Source of the DNA: Bacteroidota bacterium
GTDB taxonomy: Bacteria > Bacteroidota > Bacteroidia > Bacteroidales > WCHB1-69
Direction of reading: 5' to 3'
NCBI GenBank assembly: GCA_023459435.1
Contig: JAEWUL010000100.1
Location: forward strand, 1-14,280
Length of the DNA: 14,280 nucleotides
In this document: positions 6,677-12,174 of the stretch, one piece after another
Position numbering within the stretch: the first letter of the stretch is position 1
How the letters are laid out: each line of letters opens with the position of its first letter
Notes under the pieces: generated by a model
What the model was told of the DNA's origin: nothing
The model's input: only the letters and a program-made list of their open reading frames with translations
The model's database searches: none
Made by a program: the position numbers and the translations under genes

Positions 6677-6724
6677 TGTGGAAAGATTTGTAACGCTTGC
6701 AACCACTGAAAAAAATGCTAAATC
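6677..6724 (+). promoter_or_regulatory. SAM-II-type riboswitch aptamer in the metK leader (candidate)
   Basis: The segment has the parts of a SAM-II aptamer in order. P1 is GTGG (6678-6681) with CCAC (6703-6706). The P1 loop contains GATTTG (6685-6690) and CTTGCA (6696-6701). P1 is followed by an A-rich strand and TGCTAAA (6716-6722). From memory, alphaproteobacterial metA SAM-II elements share GTGG, GATTTG, GCTTGCAGCCAC and GCTAAA in the same order and spacing. The pseudoknot P2 can be drawn between CGCTT (6694-6698) and AAATG (6713-6717), with one C-A mismatch, so it is weaker than usual. The element sits at the 5' end of the transcript of a SAM synthetase gene, the expected target. Direct comparison with the Rfam model could not be made here. 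Confidence 0.72.
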
Positions 6725-6781
6725 ATTCTTTTCCCCTCTTTTTCGTTACGAATTTTTATTAACTATTAAATTTTTAATGTT
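6725..6781 (+). promoter_or_regulatory. Possible expression platform between riboswitch and metK start
   Basis: CGTTACGAA (6744-6752) is complementary to TTTGTAACG (6687-6695) inside the aptamer loop: nine pairs including one G-U. That helix and the ligand-bound pseudoknot cannot form together. Nearer the gene, TAAC (6760-6763) pairs with GTTA (6779-6782), extended by ATTAA with TTAAT (6765-6769 with 6774-6778); this AT-rich hairpin would cover the A of the metK start codon. Its role as a translational switch is inferred. Confidence 0.4.
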
Positions 6782-8068
6782 ATGAGTTATCTATTTACAT
6801 CAGAATCAGTATCAGAAGGACATCCCGATAAAGTTAGTGATCAAATATCAGATGCATTATTAGATGCATTTCTGGCACAAGACCCCAATTCAAAAGTGGC
6901 ATGTGAAACTTTAGTAACAACAGGCCTAGTCGTTTGTGCAGGTGAAGTAAAAACCAACGGTTATGTTGCCGTTGATGAAATTGCAAGAAGGGTTATTCAT
7001 CGTATTGGATATACCAAAAGTGAATATCAATTTGACGCCAAATCCTGTGGAGTCATTTCCACAATTCATAGTCAGTCATCTGATATCAACCAGGGTGTTG
7101 AGAGAGAAAAAGAAGAGGAGCAAGGTGCTGGAGATCAAGGAATGATGTTCGGGTATGCTTGTCATGAAATGGATAATTTTATGCCCATTACTTCTGAATT
7201 GTCCCATATCTTCCTTCAAGAATTAGCAGATATCAGAAGAGAAGGAAAACAGATGACCTACCTTAGACCCGATTCAAAATCTCAAGTGACATTACAATAC
7301 GATGATAACGGAAAACCGGAAAGAATTGATGCCATCGTTATTTCAACCCAACATGACGATTTTGATGCTGATGATAACAAAATGTTGGCCAAAATTAAAA
7401 AGGATGTGCAGGATATTTTGATCCCCAGAGTGATTGAACTTTGTCCTGAGAATATTAAACCATTATTTAAAGGGGATTACGATTTACATGTAAATCCAAC
7501 CGGAAAATTTGTTATTGGAGGTCCTCATGGAGACACCGGTTTGACCGGAAGAAAAATTATTGTTGATACTTATGGTGGCCGCGGTGCGCACGGTGGTGGA
7601 GCATTCTCCGGCAAAGACCCTTCTAAAGTGGACAGATCTGCAGCTTATGCTGCCAGACATATTGCCAAAAACATGGTAGCAGCCGGTTTATGTGATGAGG
7701 TTCTTGTTCAGGTGGCTTATGCTATAGGTGTCGCTAAACCTGTTGGCCTTTACGTAAATACAAACAGAACTGCCAAAGTAAAAATGACGGATGGTGAGAT
7801 TGCTGCAAAGATCGAACAGATTTTTGACATGAGACCTTTTGCTATCATTAATAGATTTCAACTTAAAAACCCAATCTTCCAACCTACAGCATCCTATGGC
7901 CATTTTGGCAGAGATGTTTATGAGGCTGAAGTGGAAGTTTCATATTCAGATTCTGACACTTACACTAAAGTAGTTGATGGAAAAACCAAAACATTTAAAA
8001 AAGTAACCTTCTTCGGATGGGAAAAATTGGATTATGTTAACCAAATAAAAACTGCATTCTCCCTTTAA
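6782..8068 (+). CDS. metK: S-adenosylmethionine synthetase (methionine adenosyltransferase)
   Basis: The 428-residue enzyme makes S-adenosylmethionine from ATP and methionine in the cytoplasm, with release of phosphate and pyrophosphate. Signatures: [20 protein letters not shown] (7-26) with H14 and D16 in the ATP/Mg2+ site, [12 protein letters not shown] (115-126), the P-loop-like [13 protein letters not shown] (about 247-259), [19 protein letters not shown] (271-289) and the C-terminal FGR-Y region. Length is somewhat above the ~385 residues of the E. coli enzyme. Extra sequence lies in the central part, where [16 protein letters not shown] (~203-218) falls, as is common in Bacteroidota. 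It is transcribed alone from the -7 box at 6657-6664 through a ~110-nt leader with a candidate SAM-II riboswitch, so its product likely represses its own synthesis. No clear terminator follows. Confidence 0.97.
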   Translation: MSYLFTSESVSEGHPDKVSDQISDALLDAFLAQDPNSKVACETLVTTGLVVCAGEVKTNGYVAVDEIARRVIHRIGYTKSEYQFDAKSCGVISTIHSQSSDINQGVEREKEEEQGAGDQGMMFGYACHEMDNFMPITSELSHIFLQELADIRREGKQMTYLRPDSKSQVTLQYDDNGKPERIDAIVISTQHDDFDADDNKMLAKIKKDVQDILIPRVIELCPENIKPLFKGDYDLHVNPTGKFVIGGPHGDTGLTGRKIIVDTYGGRGAHGGGAFSGKDPSKVDRSAAYAARHIAKNMVAAGLCDEVLVQVAYAIGVAKPVGLYVNTNRTAKVKMTDGEIAAKIEQIFDMRPFAIINRFQLKNPIFQPTASYGHFGRDVYEAEVEVSYSDSDTYTKVVDGKTKTFKKVTFFGWEKLDYVNQIKTAFSL

Positions 8069-8125
8069 AGTAAGAAAACGAATCACAACACCTGTTTTTT
8101 ATTTTTTTGTGTTTCTTTTTTTTCC

Positions 8126-8133
8126 TATTTTTG
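8126..8133 (+). promoter_or_regulatory. -7 promoter box for the PASTA gene operon
   Basis: TATTTTTG matches TAnnTTTG. TTTG at 8106-8109, 16 bp upstream, may act as the -33 element. The ATG at 8191 is 57 bp downstream. Confidence 0.6.
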
Positions 8134-8157
8134 CTGTTTTATATAATAATAAAACGG
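8134..8157 (+). other. Inverted repeat at the 5' end of the PASTA operon transcript
   Basis: GTTTTAT (8136-8142) and ATAAAAC (8149-8155) are perfect complements around a six-base ATAATA loop; the flanking CT and GG add one G-U and one G-C pair. It lies just after the -7 box, so it would form a 5'-terminal RNA hairpin or, as DNA, an operator overlapping the transcription start. No downstream T-tract is present, so it is not a terminator. Confidence 0.4.
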
Positions 8158-8190
8158 ATTAAGAGTTATATTCATCAATAAGGAATCAGT

Positions 8191-8784
8191 ATGAAAAGAT
8201 TCAAAGCGTTTATGCAACCAAACAGAATGGGGTTCCATTTAGTCCTGGCAATCGGTATCACGATTGCAATAGCAGTTATTGCCCTTATTTTCCTGAATTT
8301 CTACACCCGACATGGTAATGAAGTGAGTATGCCCGATTTTATTGGAAAACATTCAAAAAATCTGGTATCAGATTCCCTCTCCAAAGATTTTATTGTGGTT
8401 GTTTCAGAGTCTGTATTTGATAAATCTTCAAAACCCGGAACCGTTTTAAAACAAAATCCAAATCCAAAAGAGATGGTTAAAAAAGGGAGAAAAGTTTATT
8501 TAACAGTTGCTTCTGACTTGCCTCCACAAATAAAAATGCCACAATTACAAGACGTTTCACTTAGACAAGCAGAGATCATGCTTAAAGCAAAGGGTCTCGT
8601 TTTAGGGAGTGTTATTTATAAACCCAGCCCATACGAAAATGCAGTGTTAGAACAACTATACAAAGGAAGATATATTGCTCCCGGAACCGATATCAACATG
8701 GGCGAAGTGATCACATTGGTCGTGGGTAAAGATATTGAAGGACTCCCCTCTGATTCTACTGTTACAGATATCATTAATCAATAA
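8191..8784 (+). CDS. PASTA domain membrane protein
   Basis: The 197-residue protein has a short basic cytoplasmic start (MKRFKAFMQPNRMGFH), one transmembrane helix (~17-38) and a periplasmic part with two PASTA modules (~45-108 and ~115-180). Each has the family layout: M-P-D-F-I-G or M-P-Q-L-Q-D at the start, a helix, then P-G-T-V-L-x-Q-N-P or IAPGTDINMG, and a closing V-Y-L-T-V or ITLVVG strand. PASTA modules bind peptidoglycan stem peptides or muropeptides in Ser/Thr kinases and PBPs. Here there is no kinase or transpeptidase domain, only the anchor, as in the stand-alone PASTA proteins common in Bacteroidota. Those are often next to ddl or rluD, which are absent here. The T9SS protein gene starts eight bases downstream, so the two are co-transcribed. 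Confidence 0.88.
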   Translation: MKRFKAFMQPNRMGFHLVLAIGITIAIAVIALIFLNFYTRHGNEVSMPDFIGKHSKNLVSDSLSKDFIVVVSESVFDKSSKPGTVLKQNPNPKEMVKKGRKVYLTVASDLPPQIKMPQLQDVSLRQAEIMLKAKGLVLGSVIYKPSPYENAVLEQLYKGRYIAPGTDINMGEVITLVVGKDIEGLPSDSTVTDIINQ

Positions 8785-8792
8785 ATTACATT

Positions 8793-10769
8793 ATGAAGTT
8801 TTTTAAAATATACTTCTTTACAACTTTAATCTTGCTTATTTCTGTTTCTGCTTTTTCACAGGAAGTAATTACCGGATTATCGCATAATCCTATCATTGCT
8901 CAAGAAGCAAAATTATGGCAAAACAGAGATCATAAAAACACAGTTGAACCATTAAAACTTCCGTTTATCACAGATTTTTCAAACTATATTGGTTATCCTA
9001 ATCAAGATATTTTTATAGATAGACAAGGATTTGTTAATAATAGTTTTGCTATCAGACCCCCTTCCATCGGTGTGGTTACTCTAGATGCCCTTGATGAGTA
9101 TGGTGCTGTATACTCCCATGCCAACTCTTCCGGGTTCCATGCGGATACTCTTACATCTCATTTCATCAGACTCGACTCCATTTTTTCTTCAAACAGACCC
9201 ATTACTATTCAGGATTCTATCTATTTTTCCTTTTTTTATCAACCGGCCGGTGGTTCTGAATCTTCACCCATCGTTCAATGGGAAAGAATCGGAAACAGAC
9301 CTGAAATTCAAGATCTTCTTTTGCTAGATTTCGGATATACGCAAAACGGAGTTACTACCTGGAATAATGTGTGGTCTACAGAAGGTGTTTCTCTGGATGA
9401 TTGGTTGGACAATGATCCCAATAAACTTACATTTTTTAAGCAGGTGATGATCCCAATCGTGGAATCATTTTATCTTGTAGATAGTTTTCAGTTTAGATTT
9501 AGGAATATGGCAAGTCTTGAGAACAATGGAGTTACAGGGTGGGAAAGTAATGTGGATCAGTGGCATTTGGATTATTTTAGATTGGATATCAATAGAACTA
9601 TTGATGATATTTATCCCAATGACATTGCCTTTGTCGCTCCTACCAATTCTTGTATAACACCTTACCAATCTGTCCCCTGGAGCCATTTTTCTCCAGCAAT
9701 GATGAAAGATAAATTTGAAAATAAAATGTCCAATTTATCCAATATTATAAGAAATGCAAGCTATAATTACTATGTAGTGAAAAATTTCAGTCAGCATATT
9801 TATACATACACTTGTAACAATGAAAATATTGAGCCCTATTATAATAGTGGTCTTCAAGATTATTCATTTCATGCCAACCCTAATATTGAATTCACTATCA
9901 ATACGGATGGTGCTGATAGTGCTCTGTTTACCATTACACATATTCATAAACTCGATGGAGCTATTGGAGATAATGTATCTACAAACGACACCATAGTGTA
10001 TCATCAAAAGTTTACAAACTTTTTTGCTTATGATGATGGAACAGCAGAAGCAGGATATTCGATTTATACAAATCAGGTGAATCCAAATACGTATCTGGCA
10101 ATGAAATATACCCTTCAGCATCCGGATACATTAAGAGCTGTAAAGATCTGGTTTAATAAAACCCTTAATAATGTAAGTGTCGCACCATTCAGAATTATGG
10201 TTTGGGCAGAAGGCCTAAATAATCAACCGGGAACTCTTTTATACCAGATGGATGCACAAACACCACTCTATTCTTCTGATTTTCTTACTTTTGCCACCTA
10301 TTATTTGGAGGACCCAGTTCCCGTTTCCGGAACTTTTTATGTTGGAATCTATCAAAATCATAATATTCAACTCAATATTGGATATGATCAGAATACCGAT
10401 TCCAGAGATTACTTCACCTATAAAACATCTACATCCTGGGAACAACCTATCGTGAAAGGAACACCAATGATCAGGGCCGTTGTAGGACAATATATAACTC
10501 CTCAAACCATTAGGGAAAACCAAATGTCTGAAATCTCTGTATTCCCTAATCCTGCCACATCAGTTTTAAATATTCAATTTTCAACTCCAAATCAAAAATA
10601 TCCAATAAAATGCATGGTGTTTGATATTTATGGAAAAAATATTGTAACTTTACAGCTTGAAAATGATGATGCTCAAATACCGATTGAACATTTAAGTCGG
10701 GGATTATATATTATTAAGTTTGTAAATACTAATAATGAAACACAAACTGTCAAATTTCTAAAACAATAA
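8793..10769 (+). CDS. Secreted protein with T9SS type A C-terminal sorting domain
   Basis: The 658-residue protein begins with a signal peptide (FFKIYFFTTLILLISVSAFS, cleaved near QEV). Residues ~50-110 hold the LPFITDFS ... PPSIGVVTLDALDEYGAVY pattern that recurs near the N-terminus of many Bacteroidota T9SS proteins and leads into a lectin-like beta-sandwich (~110-275). A second beta-sandwich begins at FFAYDDGTAEAGYSIY (~410) and runs to about GTPMIRAVVG (~565). The end (579-658) is a type A sorting domain: VFPNPATSVLNIQF, VFDIYGKNI, LSRGLYIIKF and a final VKFLKQ. The signal peptide directs it through Sec and the C-terminal domain to the T9SS translocon and cell surface. No catalytic motif was recognised, so its surface function is unknown. 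It sits between the PASTA and exonuclease genes with 7-8 base gaps. Confidence 0.88.
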   Translation: MKFFKIYFFTTLILLISVSAFSQEVITGLSHNPIIAQEAKLWQNRDHKNTVEPLKLPFITDFSNYIGYPNQDIFIDRQGFVNNSFAIRPPSIGVVTLDALDEYGAVYSHANSSGFHADTLTSHFIRLDSIFSSNRPITIQDSIYFSFFYQPAGGSESSPIVQWERIGNRPEIQDLLLLDFGYTQNGVTTWNNVWSTEGVSLDDWLDNDPNKLTFFKQVMIPIVESFYLVDSFQFRFRNMASLENNGVTGWESNVDQWHLDYFRLDINRTIDDIYPNDIAFVAPTNSCITPYQSVPWSHFSPAMMKDKFENKMSNLSNIIRNASYNYYVVKNFSQHIYTYTCNNENIEPYYNSGLQDYSFHANPNIEFTINTDGADSALFTITHIHKLDGAIGDNVSTNDTIVYHQKFTNFFAYDDGTAEAGYSIYTNQVNPNTYLAMKYTLQHPDTLRAVKIWFNKTLNNVSVAPFRIMVWAEGLNNQPGTLLYQMDAQTPLYSSDFLTFATYYLEDPVPVSGTFYVGIYQNHNIQLNIGYDQNTDSRDYFTYKTSTSWEQPIVKGTPMIRAVVGQYITPQTIRENQMSEISVFPNPATSVLNIQFSTPNQKYPIKCMVFDIYGKNIVTLQLENDDAQIPIEHLSRGLYIIKFVNTNNETQTVKFLKQ

Positions 10770-10776
10770 CTCATCC

Positions 10777-11604
10777 ATGAATTTAAAACTCGAACGACCT
10801 ATAGTATTCTTTGATCTTGAAACAACAGGATTAAATATTGGTAAAGATAGAATCATTGAAATCTCTTTACTTAAAATTTTAGTGGATGGAACTGAAATTT
10901 CAAAAACATACAGAGTGAATCCTGAAATTCCTATTACAGAAGAAGCTTTTGGAATTCATGGTATTTCAAACGAAGAAATTAAAAACGCCCCTCTTTTTGC
11001 TGCTATCGCTCCGGAAATCGCCGATTTTATGAAAAATTGCGATTTAGCCGGGTACAACTCCAATAAATTTGATATTCCTCTACTCATTGAAGAGTTTTTA
11101 AGAGTTGAAGTCGATTTTGACTTACGTGGGGTTCGTTTTATTGATGTACAGAATATTTTTCATAAAATGGAACCCAGAACATTAGCCGCAGCTCATAAGT
11201 TCTATTGTAAATCTGAAATTGAAAATCCTCATCAGGCAGAAGCAGATACACGTGCAACTTTTAATGTGCTAAAAGGACAACTTGATCTTTATTTGGGGTC
11301 AGCATATGAAGATAAAAAAACGGGCAATACTACAGTATTCTCTAATGATGTCAAAATGCTCAGTGATTTTTCTTCGGATAACCGCAATGTAGATTTTATA
11401 GGACAAATCATTCTAGATGAAAATGACCAGGAGATCTTTAACTTTGGTAAACATAAAGGGAAATTTGTACGACACATTTTTGCCAAAGAACCGGCATATT
11501 ATGATTGGATGATGAAAGCAGAATTTTCTCGTTATACAAAAAAAGTTATAACCAGAATCTTTAATGAAGTCAAATTTGACCAATTACAAAAGAAGTTTAA
11601 TTAA
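10777..11604 (+). CDS. DEDDh 3'-5' exonuclease (DnaQ-like) with a C-terminal ExoX-like domain
   Basis: The 275-residue protein has an N-terminal RNase T/DnaQ exonuclease fold. The DEDDh residues are all present: D13 and E15 (VFFDLETTG), D99 (YNSNKFDIPLL), H152 and D157 (NPHQAEADTRAT). These bind two metal ions and remove nucleotides from 3' ends. After a linker (~175-205), the C-terminal part carries FNFGKHKGKFV (221-231) and YYDWMMKAEF (about 239-248), a small module found in ExoX-like and DUF3820-type proteins. Lack of a polymerase context suggests DNA repair or nucleic-acid trimming rather than a Pol III epsilon role; the substrate is not shown by sequence. It starts seven bases after the T9SS type A gene, so it is in the same transcription unit as envelope genes. 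Confidence 0.88.
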   Translation: MNLKLERPIVFFDLETTGLNIGKDRIIEISLLKILVDGTEISKTYRVNPEIPITEEAFGIHGISNEEIKNAPLFAAIAPEIADFMKNCDLAGYNSNKFDIPLLIEEFLRVEVDFDLRGVRFIDVQNIFHKMEPRTLAAAHKFYCKSEIENPHQAEADTRATFNVLKGQLDLYLGSAYEDKKTGNTTVFSNDVKMLSDFSSDNRNVDFIGQIILDENDQEIFNFGKHKGKFVRHIFAKEPAYYDWMMKAEFSRYTKKVITRIFNEVKFDQLQKKFN

Positions 11605-11610
11605 GAATCT

Positions 11611-12054
11611 ATGGATACAAAACAGATCATCATTTTAATTATCATTATTGCAGTATACCTTTATAATACTATTAGAAAGGCCAATGCAAAAGCACGTGAG
11701 AACCAGCATGATAATACTTTTGAACCGGATCATGAACTTGAGACGTATGATGAAGTTGACTTTGAACCTGAATATTCCAAAAGGGAGCATCCTAGTTATG
11801 ATTCATATGAACAGACAGATTACACGCAGATGCTGAAAAATCGTCAAATAATTGCGGAATCTCTCGAAACATCCAGTTTAGAGACGGAAAGTCTGGAAAC
11901 AAATATAACACCACAAACCTATTCAAAAACACCAAAAAAAACAAATCAAAACGCTGAATATGAAGAAGTTAATGCTTTTGAAATCAGTACAGAATTAGAT
12001 GAAGTTAAAAAGGGGTTTATATACAGTGAAATATTGAAAAGAAAATATAATTAA
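11611..12054 (+). CDS. Small single-pass membrane protein with conserved C-terminal motif, function unknown
   Basis: The 147-residue protein begins with a transmembrane helix (KQIIILIIIIAVYLYNTI, 4-21). A basic patch (RKANAKAR) and a long acidic, low-complexity stretch (~30-130) follow, including a SLETSSLETESLET repeat (about 88-101). The last 16 residues, EVKKGFIYSEILKRKYN, hold the IYSEIL-x-R-x-Y ending that I recall from many short Bacteroidota proteins with the same plan; this is family memory, not a database result. The first hydrophobic segment is followed by positive charges, so the bulk probably faces the cytoplasm. It lies six bases after the exonuclease gene and is last in the unit; its stop codon overlaps the terminator stem. 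No function can be assigned. Confidence 0.7.
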   Translation: MDTKQIIILIIIIAVYLYNTIRKANAKARENQHDNTFEPDHELETYDEVDFEPEYSKREHPSYDSYEQTDYTQMLKNRQIIAESLETSSLETESLETNITPQTYSKTPKKTNQNAEYEEVNAFEISTELDEVKKGFIYSEILKRKYN

Positions 12055-12074
12055 TTGATTATCAATTTTTTTTT
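12053..12074 (+). terminator. Intrinsic terminator after the PASTA-exonuclease unit
   Basis: AATTGA (12053-12058) and TCAATT (12062-12067) form a six-pair stem with a TTA loop. The T-run continues to 12074. The stem is AT-rich and starts within the stop codon, so strength is uncertain, but the position fits the end of the unit. Confidence 0.45.
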
Positions 12075-12117
12075 AGTTTTTTATTGAAGTATAAACAAAA
12101 GTTATCTATTTTTTTTA

Positions 12118-12125
12118 TAACTTTA
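12118..12125 (+). promoter_or_regulatory. Weak -7 promoter box for the TonB-dependent receptor
   Basis: TAACTTTA differs from TAnnTTTG at the last base. It is the best match between the terminator and the ATG at 12175 and predicts a leader of about 45 nt. No -33 element is evident at the usual spacing. Confidence 0.4.
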
Positions 12126-12174
12126 CGCCCCAAAAAATGTATGCAAAAAATATGTTTAATATAAATTAAAGGCT

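Noticed and set aside
6742..6752. Palindrome TTCGTTACGAA as a stand-alone operator or terminator
   Set aside because: Only a four-pair hairpin forms and the T-run after it is short; its complementarity to the riboswitch loop is a better explanation.
8069..8120. Possible terminator after metK (CACAA with TTGTG around a T-rich loop)
   Set aside because: The five-pair stem has a loop of nearly 20 bases and low GC; too weak to call.
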